64,000 nucleotides of DNA from positions 40,841 to 104,840 of the forward strand of contig DF237264.1 of assembly GCA_000708835.1 (NCBI GenBank), given 5' to 3'. Positions 24,892 through 37,845 of the stretch are shown here, piece after piece. The DNA comes from Klebsormidium nitens (Eukaryota; Streptophyta; Klebsormidiophyceae; Klebsormidiales; Klebsormidiaceae). Below the pieces are notes generated by a model, which did not search any database, had not been told where the DNA came from, and worked only from the letters and a program-made list of their open reading frames with translations. Each line of letters begins with the position of its first letter. Within the stretch, counting starts at the first letter, position 1. The translations under genes and the position numbers were made by a program.

Positions 24892-27800
24892 ATGGAGGTA
24901 GCTGCAACCCCCGGCTCTCCTGCGTTCGTCGACGCGCAGGAAGAGCAGGATACCTGGGGTGCGCATGAGGCACTAGGCGTGGAAGATGGGACAGGGGCGC
25001 AGGAAAACGGCACAAAGGAAGCGTCCTCAAAGCAGAAGCATTCTGAAGTCTTCATTGCAGGGCTGGACAGAGAAGCGAGAGCAGAGGATGTGTGTAGAAG
25101 GTTTGCGGAGGTCGGCGAGATTGCTTGGGTCAGGCTGCGGGTGGACTCAGAAGGTAGGCCCAATTCGTGCTGTTCACCAGATTGAACGTCTCCGGGTTTG
25201 ATCCACCCTTCTGGTTTCATCCTCCGGTTGTTGCAGGTTGCTTTGTGAAATTTTGCAAAGGTCCAGTTGTGTAGGCTGAAGACTCTGCAAAGATCCTTCA
25301 AATGTTTGGCAGAATGCATGATGTTTAGTGGAATATCAAGAGCTCGTTAATCCACTGAGGTCTTTGCAATGAAAAGGCGAGATTTACGGTTTTGGCCAAA
25401 CTGATGTTGTCATTTCAAATGGCGATCGCAGTTTGACCAGCCGCCAGTTGTCACTTCGTTTAAGGCAAATTTGGACCGCTTTAGACTAGGGTTCGATGAA
25501 ACCAAGTCCGCCAGGTTCCAGCAAAAGCGCCTGTCCTGGCTGAAGTGCACTGTGCAAAGCGTTTGACGCAAAGCAACTTTTGGCGTGCCTGAGACCCTGG
25601 TGACCACTGATGCATTGTTGTCAAAGAGCTCACTACAACAATCCCGCAATTGATCAAACCTTCATTTGACGAAGCTTCCTCACTTCCTGCTTATCAGTTC
25701 ACTTGCTGACACCAAGCCCCCAAAGAAATGCTCTTGCCCACTGTCATTGTCAGGTTTATCTTCGTACGGACAAGTTCAGAATTGATGTACAATTATCATT
25801 TGAGCAGGTAAGAGAGGCAGTTAAGGCACTCACTAATCTCAAACCCAGCAGCTCGGACTCAAAGCCACGTTAGTGCAGGCCAGAATCTGGCCCTCTCGTC
25901 CAGCGTTAATGCACTCTTATTTTTCTAGAGGTCCTTTACATTACCAACAAAAGGAACAGCCATCACCAGTTGATCAGCAGAAGGGACCTCCATTCACCAA
26001 CCTAAGGAACAGCAATCGCCTATCTGGCAAAACCAAGGCTGACCCTGTATTTCACAACTGACAGGTTTGAACAAGGGCTACGCTTTTGTGCGCTACAAGT
26101 CGGCCCTCTTCGCGAAGCGAGCCGCTGAGGAATTAGCTACGGGGGTCGAGATCTGCGGCAAGAATGTTTGGGTCGTGCTGGCTGAGGACAGCGACACGCT
26201 GTTCCTGGGGAATATCAACCGGGACTGGTCAAAGGAACAGGTGCGAGTTGAGAGTTTCCGTTTCAGAGTGTTCTGTCTAGGGACAAACAACTTCTGGACT
26301 AGTGTCAGGTTTGATAGAAGTATGTGCTCTGTTCTGTTGCAATAACGCTGTTCCTGGGGACTGGTGAAAGAACAGGTGACGGTTAAAGTTTTCATATTTT
26401 GGGTGGATTTATACCAGGGTGAACAACTGGCAGAGGTTGTTTCGTCAGTCTCGTAGGATCGCAGTCCAGGTCACATTGCTCTGTTTGGGGCTATCGTGGA
26501 GCCAACTTGAGAACCTACCTACTCGAACGGTTTGCAATTCTGCAGCTTGTGCATGATTACAAGCATCTGGTCACGGTCAGTCTTTTTTCTCTCAGGTTCT
26601 TCCTGACCATCTTCAGATCTCTGTGTTTTGGGCTTTCATACATCTATGTTGCCATCATGTCTGACGGTTTGAGATTTCCCCAAATCCTTGCGCTTTTTTC
26701 TCATAGAGCAATTGAAATACCAGGCTACAAAAGTGCCATTTCCCCAAGCATGGTCCTTCGAGGGAACTGTAGATGGCCTGGCCACCCGCATGTTCGAATT
26801 CCCTTTGTCCAGCAATCGTCCGCAGCTTTGCTAACTGCTCGAGTGTTACGCTCTCTCAGCTTTCTTTCTTCATTCTTCTCCCCTTGTTTGGTCAGCGTAC
26901 TCAGAAGCTTCTCCGCATCACTGTCGACCACCTTGTACTCATGAGACCAGGGGATCGCATCACATACTTCGAAGATGGGAGTCTCCTTAGGAGTCGGGTC
27001 TAATGTCGACCTTTTCCTTCTTTTATACCATCTCAGGTGCTTGAGAAGTTATCCGAGTACAAGGTGGAAGGCCTGGCAAATCTGCTTCTCATGGACGACA
27101 AGGAAGCCGGCAAAGCCAACCGGGGCTTCGGGTTCCTGGAGATGACGTCACAGTCTGCCGCGCTCAAGGCCCTGAGACTGTTGTCCAAACCGGATGCTAA
27201 GTTTGGGGCGCATCTGCCGGCAAAGGTTAGACCAGCATAACATGTCTTTGTATATGACTGACAATCAGTCGCAAAGTGTGTCGCGATTCCTTCGCATTTG
27301 CAGGCAGGTGAGGGGGCAAGAGGTGAGTATACATCTAAGAGTAGGCGTTTTGTGTCTACGCACGTTGTCCATCGAAAACAATCCTTGGCATGCTTTGAGG
27401 TTGGAGCGTGATTAGGCCTGCCTTTTCTTCAAACGCAGGAAACACGGATCGCCCATACATGGCATTCGTGACTGCAGCAGGAGTTTGATCTGCAAAAAGA
27501 GTCGATGGGGAATACGGGCAAGAGCTGTCTGGGCTGCCCGGTGGAACCCGCCAATGACGCAAGAACTCGCTTGCCCCATTGCTTTGTTCATCGAGGTCCT
27601 TCGGTTCTTGGGATCCGTCTAGCCGAAGTAACCAATACAACCAGAACCGAGATCGAGCCTCCCCGTCGCCTAAGCTGTGCAGGTCTCATGGGCCACTCCG
27701 CTGATCCGAACCGCCAATGAACTTCTCGTCAAAGTCACGTCCGTTTTCCTTTTCCCGCGGTCTGTCTGGTATTATAGTAGACACGACCAGACTGTAATCA

Positions 27801-30800
27801 GTTTGATTCACAGAGCTCGGACAAGGAGAAACGATCTTCACACAATCGGAACCGGAGACGCTGTCAACGGTGTCGGTGCGATCGGAGACTCAAGAGACTG
27901 GTGCCTGCACGGCGAGTAACCTCAGCCCTAGATGCCTTCCTAAACGCAGATCTGACGGCTTCTAAGCTGTGCCTTGGAGATCACAAGGCTTAACTTGTGC
28001 AGGTTCCACCCAGGGGGGTCTCACTACAGTCGTCAGATCCTGGAGACCATCTGACGGTTGAAACCAACTTAGAAGCCCAGCCTACGTCACCAGCACGTTT
28101 CCAACAGTGTCCCTGGACCCGATACTGCAAAGACTGTTTTCCTTGTCCCCGCTCTCACACTCTTCTGCACTTTGCAGGTCACATGGGCCGCACCGCTGAT
28201 CCAACCCGCAGAGGAACAGCTTGCGAGAGTCAAGTCCGTGTTCATCGACGGCCTTCCTGAGAGCTGGACGCAGGAGACCGTCCGAGACCACTTTGCTTCG
28301 TATGGCGAGATCCTGAGCGTCGTACTGTCCAAGAACATGCCTAACGCCAAGCGGAAGGGGTACGGCTTCATCAACTTTGCGGCTCGGGAGGTAAGGCGTC
28401 AAGGGTCCCAAGACCTCCAGGAGTTACACAGTAACCTTTGATTATGTATGCAGAAAAGTTGTGAAGCTCGGTTGAGTTTAGTTGGTCGGCGAGCAAGTTT
28501 GTGAAGCACAGCTTAAGTTTATATTAGAGGCGACTTTTGGACGAGCAAAAATCCGGTGACCCGTGATGTCACGGAAGGGTGGCTGAACGAGCGGTGTGCT
28601 ATGCTTGCTCCTGCGGACAGTGCTTCATGACGTGGAGGGTCGGGGCACTCACTTTGGAAATGAGCTGTCAGTGAGCCTGCCTCAAACTGGACACAGGGCG
28701 TTTGCCTCCAGTGGATTCCGAATGTATCGTTTCAGCAGGGTGAGACAACTTCACCGCTGGATGAGGGATGCAGCAAGAACGGAGCTGATTCTTTAGCTCG
28801 GTGGTTTTTTCGTTGGAAGGCAACACAAGTCCAACGGAACAGGGAGGATTCGGGTATCTGGTATCCAACATTGAGGTTTTCTTTCCATGCGTGCGTCTCT
28901 TGGATCGTGAAACAGGGAAATGGTCCGCAAGTGGCAGACTCATAGTAACACTCTCGTGTACTCGACTTGAGCTTAACATCTTCTTTCAACAAGTATGTGC
29001 ATCGTGCAGGCTGCCGAGAAGGTCATAGCGGAGCTGAACGGGAAGCAGATTGGGACCGGGGACACTGCTTTTACGGTCCTCATCAAGCTCGCAAACCCGC
29101 CAGTGCAAGATCGGGGGACAGGGGGCCGCGGCGGCCGAGGGGGGGGCCGGTTCGGCAGGGGCGGGAGGGGGGGGCCGCCGGCGGTTTCATTGGACTCGGA
29201 ACTGGTGCGGATCCTACGGGACCAAGTTAAAGAGGTTGAGAGATTCTTCCCGGAGGAGATCAAAGTCTTCAAGGTTGAGGAAGTGAAGAAAGTGAGCGCC
29301 GAGAACGGGAGCGCGTTGGATGGGGGGAAGAGGAAGGCTGTTTCGGAAAGGGGGGGTGCGGAGAAGCGGGCGAAGGTGGGGGGGGAAGCGGGGATCCTAA
29401 AGTCGATACCGGCAGAGGTGGCGCCAATGGGGGAGTGGCTTTTGAAGGCTGGGGCGATTGAGGAGCGGGACGAGATGGCCAGAAACGAGACTGTTAATCG
29501 GGTTGCTGGCAAGTCAGAAGGTGCAGGGAACCAGGGGAGAGTCGCTGAAGCTGCAGTGAGGGGGGAAGTCAGCCCGGGGAACGCGAAAAAGGTCGAGGGG
29601 AGAGCGGACGCATCGAAAACGGTTTCAGCCAGTGGCTCTGCAACGGTCAAAGGAGAAGCCGTCGACGCGAATGGCGAGGAGGCGAAAGTACAGTCAAGTG
29701 TACTGACTGGTGAAAAGCTGGAAGCAGGGAAAGTGGCGCAAGGGGTTTCGGGTGCGCAACAGACCAAAGCGCCGGAAAAGCCATCCATATCGCCAACCCC
29801 CGGGAAAGCCACTCCGGTTAAGGACCAATTCAGACCGGTGAACGGACAAACGCCCCCACTGGACAGCGTAATTGCCTCAGCCAAGACGACCACCCCCCCG
29901 GTTAGTAGCCGAAATTACTCCAGTTCAAAACAGACCTCATCGCCCGTGCCGACAGTCGGCGAAACAGGGCCCGCCCAAGAAGACCCTGCCGAGGCAGCAC
30001 GTGAGGGCCCCGTAAACGAGAAGGCGGCACCGGACACCACTTGGGACTGCCTGCTGTGCGGGGTTGCGAATGCGAGCGAGGCCGAGTTGCTGACGCATAA
30101 GGCGACGAGGGTGCACCACATTGTGGAGCGGCTGAAGAACGGGCCCAAGCCCCTGGTCAAGACGCCGCTGAGTCTGCTGCATGAGTATGCTGTAAAACGG
30201 AGAGCGGAGGTAAGGAGAAGCTTTCCTTTAAGCAGATTCGTGTGTGCGCTTCCCTCTTCGTCCTTTTCTTCCTCCTCGGACAGAAAAGTGGGGGAAAATA
30301 GTTGGACAGATGTCCGCTGACGTTGCTGCCCAACGAGCTGTCAAGCGGACGGCGGAGGTCGGAAATTTTGTAACAACATCTGCCCACTCTTCTCTGTGAT
30401 GCTTTGTCGGCTTCCAGCAAAAGAGATTCGTTTCGTGTCCTATGCAATAAGAACGGTGTCAAAGCCCCTGGTCGATTCAGTCCGCTTATAGTCAGTAATC
30501 TGTCAAATAAAGAGTGGCCTGAGGGCGTTGAAGGCACCCGAGCCTGTTAGTCTAGATCAAGTGGACTGCATGAGCCCATGACTTATGTGCCAAGTCAACG
30601 AGGTCAAAGGCTGACACAAGTTCCCGTTAAAGCCTCAAATGCAGGCCCCATGGTTCGGAAATCTCATTACAGGCTACTTATCCATTACCCAAAGCCTGAA
30701 CCGCTCTTGAATGGCTTCTCAGCTACAAGAAGGCCGACGAGAGCGGGGTCCCCTAACCTTGTGCTTGACCTGCTAAGCTTTGCGGCTTCAAAGCTTTACC

Positions 30801-33800
30801 CTTTTTCTCTGCTTCGCAGCTGATTGTCTGAGACGCTGTTGCACGATCGCCAGGCTGTATTCGACTTCTTTTCGACTTGCTGAGCGCGACACCTCGGACG
30901 AAAGTCTTGAACGGCCCGCTCCAGAACCTGCGTATCTTTTGACTTCCAAAAGGACGACGGACCGGCTTTCTCGCAGCTCCTCGTTGAGACGGGCGAGACA
31001 CAGACAGAGTGCGATACCCCCAGTCAAACTTACCAAATGCACGGATTCTCCCTATCTTCGATCTTCACAGCTTAACTTGAAGTCGCTTTCATCGCAGCTC
31101 ATCTTTGAGACGAAGGCGGACGACCTCCAGGGCCCCTTCGAGGTGACGGTGACCCTGCGCGGCGGGCCCGAGACGCGCGTACAGCAGATGGAGGGCGTCG
31201 GGATCGGGCGGGACAAGAAGCGGGCCAAGCAGGCGGCGGCGGTGACGGCTTTGCTGAAAATCCTGGAGAGGTGATAAAATAATTGCAATTCCGTTTCCTT
31301 GATTGGAGTCGTAGCTCAAATCAGTATCTGGGATAGATGGTTGAAAGCCTGGTGAAATCTGGACAATGAGCTGCGATGCGTCAGCAGTGGTAGCCATCTA
31401 AAAGACCTTGGATTGGTACAGGCCTTTAATATTCGTTCTTAGATTTGTGTGTCAGGTTTTATGGTGCTTGCTTTTCTTCGCTCTTGTTAATCAAGCAACA
31501 GGACCGATCATTGGCACCATTTGAATCGGAACGTCGTCAGAAGCGGGCCAGGTATTGATTGTTGAGTGATTGCCCCGCTCAAGGTCCTGAAATAGTTCTT
31601 AAAAGACCCTCAATCTGTCTGTTTTACGTCTCAAAATCAGCACAATGGTGAAAGGAGGGACTGAATGTGCTCCATGCTTCTGTCAGACCTCCTGGAAGTA
31701 GTATCGTTTGAGAAGGAAGAGGAATATGGGATCTGTTCAAATTGGCTTCTTCTCACATTGAAGGGATAGGTCTTCGGTGCAAAGTGTGCCACTTGTGGCT
31801 CGTGAAGCTCGCGCCTGGCGATCTAAGTTTGCCACGTGTCACTTGTGCAGGTCACCAGAAGTCGAGGCGGAGCTGCTCCGACCGAAGGTGGAGAAGGCCC
31901 CCTTCAATCCGAAAAGCCCCAGCAGCTCCGCAGCGGGGGGGCAATCCAACCCGGCGCAAGCACGCAGGCCAGACCCCCCCTTTGCGGTCGCGATCCAAGG
32001 AGCGATTGCAGGGAAAGCCGCCAGCAACGGGCGTGCATTCGGAGCCTTTTCACATGGGGGGAGGGGCGGCTCAGTATCGCAGCGGGGGGGGCGAATCAGC
32101 CCAGGAAGGGGAGGGGGGTCAGGGTTTGGCGGCCGAGGGGGGGTCGAAGCTGATAGTGTCAATAGCATTCCGCTTGGGGGAGGCAAGAGAGGCGTTGGCG
32201 CGTTGGGCGGTTTGAAGAGGGAGAGGGGTTTCGAAGGTGCGGTTAGCGTAACCCGCCAAGTCCCCCGGCCAAGAACGGAAGGCTTTGCACCGCTGCCTGA
32301 TCGGGGACCCGCGTTCGCGTCGCCCTTCCGCCAAGGATCCCCTAGCCGGAATATTGGAAGAGCAACTTCGCCTGGCGATTCCGGGAGCTTTAGGGGTCCT
32401 CGAGACAACTCGGACGCCGTGCGCGCGGCTGCGCTAGTTGCGGCTTACGGTTTCGATGACCCTTCTCCAGTCAACACCCTTCGGAACGCGTCTCTGTCCC
32501 GCTCGGTTTTTGAGGGTGCTTCGGCGAGCGGGTTTGGGGGTTCGTTACCGAAATCCACGTCGTTAGTGAGCCACGTCGAGAGCCACATGGCTGGACGGAA
32601 ACTACAAGGCTCGGCGAAACACCTGAATCTAATCGGAGGGCAGAAGAAAATGCCCACACAAACCGGTAACCCATACGGGCGTGTTGAAAGCCGGACAGGG
32701 GGAATGCCAGAGGTGGAGAACCCTTATTCGAAAGTGCAAACCAAGTGGTTGACCGACGCTAACCCGGTTACTGACAGGCAGAGCGCGTATATGGGTGCGT
32801 CAGCAGGGGCGTCAGCAGGAATGATGAGCTGGCAGCAGGGGGGCGAACAAAGTGTCCGGAAGGAGGAGAAAGGATCCCGAGCTGGGACCAGGTATGCAGC
32901 ACTGACGGGATACTCATCCTATTTGCGAGGTTGCAATCGATTAAAAAATAAACCAGGTTTCTGTTGCTTGATCCGTATCTCCGGAGTCTGGTCTGATCGT
33001 GAAGGTTAAGGTTGATAATGCTCTAAAACCTGAGAGGGAGGTGCGGATGGTGAGAAGCGCAATGGGTGAGCAAGCTAGGGGTTCGTATTTGGGTCTCTTC
33101 TGTACTGCTCGTGGCGACTCACAGGCCAGTGATCATGTCCCAGAATCCGAGGGTTTTGGGTGTGCGTTTGGAAGCCTCTACTTGCCAAAACCTGTCACTT
33201 TTCCGGCAACAAACAGGCGAGATTGTGACAAAACTTAGATGAATGAAGCCCAACCTCGCAGAATGTTTGCAAAGACGTCGATCACCCGTGCATGCCACAC
33301 GTTTCTGATTGACATCCCCTAAAGAAGCGTCGAAGCTATTCTCGTCGCTCGAGGCTCTCCATTCTTGAGATTGCCAACCAAGTAATCTTATCATCTTGGT
33401 TAAGATAGAAGATACGTCCGTGGGTTTTGTCACCGGGTCAAGCAAACAGGGCAACGTAACAGGCTGACCAACACATGCTGGAAGCTCCAGCTGGCATTGA
33501 CGTCATCTCGAAAAGATGCTGACGTCATCAGTCTTTTCCTCTGCAGTTTACCCGGGCTCTACGGCTCCCCATACGCTGCAGTTCCCGTCCCCGCTTATGA
33601 CCCGTCCCACCCCAGCTTATACACCTCCGCAAACCCGAGCGCTTCCCAGAATCCTAGTAACGCCACAGGCATGCATTTCGACGGGAACCAACAGTATGGC
33701 GGAAATGCGAGCGCCTCCAAAACCCCGCAGTACGGCACTAACTTACAGAGCCAGTCTCAACAGTTCGGCGCAGCTACTCAGAAGCCCCTTCCGTTCCGTT

Positions 33801-35359
33801 CAACTCAGACACCCCCCCTCAAGCAGCAGCACGCACCTTGGAACTCCCTTCAAGAGCAGACGGCCGCCACGAAAGTGCAAACCAACCCCGCGCAACAGTA
33901 TCACGCCCCAAATTCCCAAATGTCCTCCCTTGACAAAAGTTTCACCGCCAAGGTCGAGCCCACTTCATCAAATCAGGGTTACGCCCCCGCATCAAACCCC
34001 TTTTCTCCGGAGCAAACGCACCAGGTCAAAGCGGAACCCAACCCCTGGGAGCAGTACGGCGCCGCGGCAGCATCTCAAAACCACCCCCCCACTCAGCAGC
34101 ACACTGGCCAGTCTACGATGCCCCCCCTGGAAAATTACTATAGTTCTGCAGCCCAGTTTTCTTCCTCGGATCATACCCAAGCTCAGACAACCGGCTCACA
34201 GAACTACTACGGTTCAGCCCCCCAAACCAACCCCCAAACCCAGAACCCTACGAATACGGCTCTGACCCCCCCCTTGAACCAGTACTACTCGTCAGACTCC
34301 CAAAACCACCCCCTGCAACAAAGGCACATAGCCCCAACGCAACCTCTATCTCAGAGTCAGTACTACGCTTCCCAACCCCCGGCGCAGCATTACACGCCCC
34401 CGAACCAGACCCGCCCGGCCACTTATACCGCTGCGGGGGCGGCTTATGCTTCTGAGACGCTCGCGGCACAAGGGTATGAGGGTTTCGCGCAGCAGATACG
34501 GAGCCTGGCGCAGCAAGGGCTGACTGAGGTGAGGTCTCGTTTCTCGTGTCTCTTTCTCACGTTGGTTTTTCATCTGAGTCATTCCTCTCCAAGCTTTTGA
34601 TACCTGATTCTTCTTTCTTGTGTATTTATTTGCTCCGATCCTATCTTCTGTTGCTTCGCTTTATCATTCCGCACCCTTCCGTGAGAATCGGAAGTTTCAC
34701 AAGCATAATTTCTGTGGCTAATGAAGCTTCGGGCATTCTGCTAAACTAGCCAGCGTATGCCAAGCGTTTAGCTGGTTATCAGACAGGCAATTGGGCGAGG
34801 GACGAATCCTGTCTCATTTCAATGAGACAGCAGGTGCAAGTGCTGCGCAGTTCATGTGCGAAGCATCGTGAGGCCTACCGAAATTGCAATTACGGGTGAC
34901 ACTGCGAAAGTTTCATGATGATCGGTTCCCTCCATAAACGGGCCTTCATCTCTGTTCGTGGTTTGGGGACCTCCTGGGTTCAGCAATGTTCCGGAGCTTC
35001 AGCCTAAGTTCACTTCAGATGCCGAAGTCCATGTTCCGGAAATGTCTGGCTCCACTTTAAATTTGAGACATCATCAAGTCGCCCTTGAGGGTGTTAGCCC
35101 GGGGTGCACAGTAATGAAATAATTATCTCATAGGGCTTCTTCCAGTCCGGAACTTGCGCGGGATTCAGTAAACGAAGTGTGAGGCGTTGGTCTGAAAGAC
35201 GGTCCGAGGCGGCTCATGTTGCAACTATTAGGACGCCTTCTCAACTGTTGAGAGGGAAGCACCGCTACTCTGCAGATCGCAAACTACGCCGGACAAGCCG
35301 GAGCCACCAATTCCGTGTTTGATGCTGCTCCTACAGAGCAGTATCAGGGGCGGTATTGA
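24892..35359 (+). CDS. hnRNP-Q/LIF2-like protein: three RRMs, U1-type zinc finger, dsRBM, Q/N/Y-rich tail (9 exons)
   Basis: Exons 24892-25153, 26065-26240, 27037-27225, 28178-28390, 29010-30209, 31098-31270, 31851-32891, 33547-34528 and 35276-35359 join in phase to 4320 nt (1439 residues). RRM1 is about 51-125 (RNP2 VFIAGL, RNP1 KGYAFVRY), RRM2 about 131-210 (TLFLGNI, RGFGFLEM), RRM3 about 229-305 (VFIDGL, KGYGFINF). The linker VTWAAPLIQP..ARVKSVF before RRM3 matches the hnRNP Q/R family. An RGG box follows (about 315-336). A C-x2-C-x12-H-x5-H finger spans about 627-649, and a dsRBM about 665-739 (basic KKRAKQAAA helix). The remaining 700 residues are low-complexity: Gly/Ser/Arg in exon 7, then Gln/Asn/Tyr/Pro/Ser in exon 8, ending QYQGRY. 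Likely a nuclear pre-mRNA or mRNP protein. The short last exon is supported by phase, acceptor and the matching GRY end. Confidence 0.85.
26345..26385 (+). repeat. Copy of exon 2 donor edge in intron 2 of the RRM gene
   Basis: ACGCTGTTCCTGGGGA then CTGGTGAAAGAACAGGTG repeats 26207-26243 with a 12-base deletion. The copy keeps a GT after AACAG and homology continues about 25 bases into the intron. Confidence 0.85.
27292..27314 (+). repeat. Copy of exon 3 donor edge in intron 3 of the RRM gene
   Basis: GCATTTGCAGGCAGGTGAG resembles the true exon 3 end GCATCTGCCGGCAAAGGTTAG about 83 bases upstream and has a better donor consensus. Short, so less certain than the others. Confidence 0.45.
27675..27735 (+). 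repeat. Copy of exon 4 acceptor edge in intron 3 of the RRM gene
   Basis: The sequence GCAGGTCTCATGGGCCACTC, then CGCTGATCCGAACCGCC and AAAGTCACGTCCGTTTTCC, parallels the true exon 4 start (28173-28236), which encodes VTWAAPLIQP onward. The copy lies about 500 bases upstream and retains a CAG acceptor. Confidence 0.8.
30335..30364 (+). repeat. Copy of exon 5 donor edge in intron 5 of the RRM gene
   Basis: GAGCTGTCAAGCGGACGGCG then GAGGT resembles the true exon 5 end TATGCTGTAAAACGGAGAGC then GGAGGT, about 145 bases upstream. The donor GT is kept but the following bases have diverged. Confidence 0.6.
30813..30996 (+). repeat. Two copies of exon 6 acceptor edge in intron 5 of the RRM gene
   Basis: TTCGCAGCTGATTGTCTGAG (30813) and CTCGCAGCTCCTCGTTGAGA (30969) parallel the true acceptor ATCGCAGCTCATCTTTGAGA at 31091. 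Each keeps a pyrimidine tract, CAG and the start of the exon encoding LIFETKAD. Confidence 0.7.
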
Positions 35360-37845
35360 CCGAGTCCAATGAGCAAAGCAGCAATGATGATCAACAAAGT
35401 TATTACAGGGTACAACGTTGATGCATGGGTATAAGATAGGGACCGGTTCGCGTTTTCAGGGTTAGTTTAGGAAGGTGCAAAGATTTGTTTCTGTGAGCAG
35501 GGCTGAGTGCATTGCTTACGCAAAGAAAACGCGTTGATTGTGGCTAATATTCTGCATGATTGAAGGAGGGGCATGTTGATATCACCTTAACCCGGGGATT
35601 GGTGTTGCGGCAGAATTATCGGGAGCGGTATACCTATGTACCGAGTTAGAAGGTCTGTCTACTCGCCCTTTCTCATAAGCACATCCTTCCTTCCATTATC
35701 ACATGCTTTATCCCACGTTTCCTGAGGATATTCAGCAGGCCACACGCCATGCTTCTAGGGTCGGGAATGGCAGCCCTCAGCTCATTAGGGTTTGTAGCAA
35801 GAGTAAGGGGACCGATGGTGTACCTAAATTGGAGAGCTACATATATGGCTTACTCGGGTGCTTGAATCCTAAGACTCAGCAAGCCTAGGCAAGTCTTGCA
35901 TGAGCTTCGAGTTGCCCTTATGCATCGCATCTAATCGATGATCGGGTCGGTTATAAGGGAAACCTCTGCAACGTTGATATATATGGCAACATCAGCAGCA
36001 CAGCGTGTTGAGGGGCCGGGCGAGCTTGATCGTTATCTTAGCTCATCAGCGCCACCACATTTGCGGCTAGCTTCAAAGAGCTATGCGTGCCATGCGCAGC
36101 GGGCCACCGTTTGCTGAGTGGCTAAGTGTGCTCGGCATGCTTCAGTATCGTGCATGGCGCTCAGAGGCGTGCACCTGGACAGGTTTGGTGCAAAGCGTCG
36201 TATTGCAGCCGAGCAAAATTGGTGGGTATGTGTGCAGCAGATTTGAGGTGGTTACGGTTGATATCTTGGTCACTGACCATATGTGGTTAATTACTCCCAC
36301 TAAGTGGCGAAGTCAATCAGTCAGGATATCCCCATGAATCATAGACCCAACACACGATCAAAGCAGCGGTCTCTTTTGGGCCTTACATACTGTATGTGCG
36401 AGTGGGCTTGATTCGATACGGGCCGCCTAGGTTCACCACGTGCGCAACTTAAACAAGTTGTTCAATGCACATGATGCTAAGCACGGCGGCCTCAATCCTC
36501 GGCTACGAAGTATGTTTTATTCAACGGCGCCGCACCAATGGTTCAAAATAACTTACTAAGTTAGGGCCATCTAGGCTTCATCAAGCAAATCGTAAGTGGG
36601 GATTCCATATGGCGATGGGCGGCATGTTCGATTAACATGCAGCATCGCATTGTGGACGTGCATTTCCGAGTGCACGCGAACATGATATGGAGGCGCGCGC
36701 GGACCTTGCCAAATTCAAGTATATGCCCAATTTCCACGCCATCCCTTTTATTGAGCAGCTAGGCGCAAAGCATACGAGCCTGCCGCTCCGGCCTACCTAT
36801 CTACCATCCCACGAATGTTTTGAGTGTGACCGATATGATATACATGCAGCTAGGGCGGGCGCACATGGCATGCTGCAAGTTGAATGTGTCAGACACCCGC
36901 CGCGGCGCTGTTCTAACAGGCAATCGCCCAATTGCGGCCGAGAATATCTTCGATGCGCAACTTGGTGAAATACCGAATCCGTCGAGCTATATTCGACCCT
37001 ACTGATTATATAAAGTCACGCCCCAAAGTTCATTCCTTCAACACCTGAAATCGTTGATACGGCGAAAACTTGTCTTAACAAGCGATTCCAAGCTATATAG
37101 TGCGTCATAAGGCCGGGCAAGTTAACTTTTTGGCTCCCAGTCTTTAAAGTCCCCTGACGCTCTCCTTGAAGTCTGCATGCTGACAGATGCATGGAACTTT
37201 GGCTTGAGCCGAAGTGGGACACGTTCGAGTGGTTGGAGCCAAGTAGGAGTACTTTGAAATCAGCTTGGTCAGCTTTTGCTGTTTATCCTGATGCACGCGG
37301 TTCGTTTGGCTGGCAGGCTACCTTCGTAGCTTCTAAGGAGGGCGTGAAGCCCGTCGCGAGGGTTAAGCCCAGTGCCAGATCTGATTGATCGAGCGTGTTC
37401 GGTCCTTACCTGAATTCTCAGATACACTACAGCCGGCTTATGCAACTCACACCCTTTTTAATTCAGTCTCTCACGGATTGTTAGGGCTGACATCTCAGGC
37501 CGCGGCCTTACGCCCCCTCCCGTACGATACTTAGACTAACCAGGGCCAATAATGATATAACCACCCTTACCCACCAGCCTTCTCTAAGATCCTAACAAGT
37601 CTCTCCTAAGCATGGTGCAGACTCTTCCTTTACTATCCAAGGTCCACCCGGCTCCACCCCAACTAACACCCGTCTTTTCCTCTCACTTACTCATGAGTAC
37701 CAGAGTCATCAGCCCACTTAAATACACCCACCATTCTTCTCTTCGCTTCCCGCACCGTTGCCTTATTCAAATGCAGCACAACTGCTCCCTTTTTAAATAC
37801 TCCCCTTTTTTCCCTTTAATATACGGATCAAATACATAAGCTTGT
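35360..37845. other. Intergenic spacer between convergent genes
   Basis: Lies between the 3' ends of the RRM gene and the acidic protein gene. No motif-bearing frame was recognised. From about 37560 to 37840 the plus strand is very pyrimidine-rich, so the 3' untranslated region of the minus-strand gene would be purine-rich. Confidence 0.6.

Noticed and set aside
28973-29893. 306-codon open frame on the minus strand
   Set aside because: It is the antisense of the RRM gene's exon 5, whose plus-strand frame has RRM, RGG and phase evidence; the antisense has only Ala/Ser/Phe-rich text.
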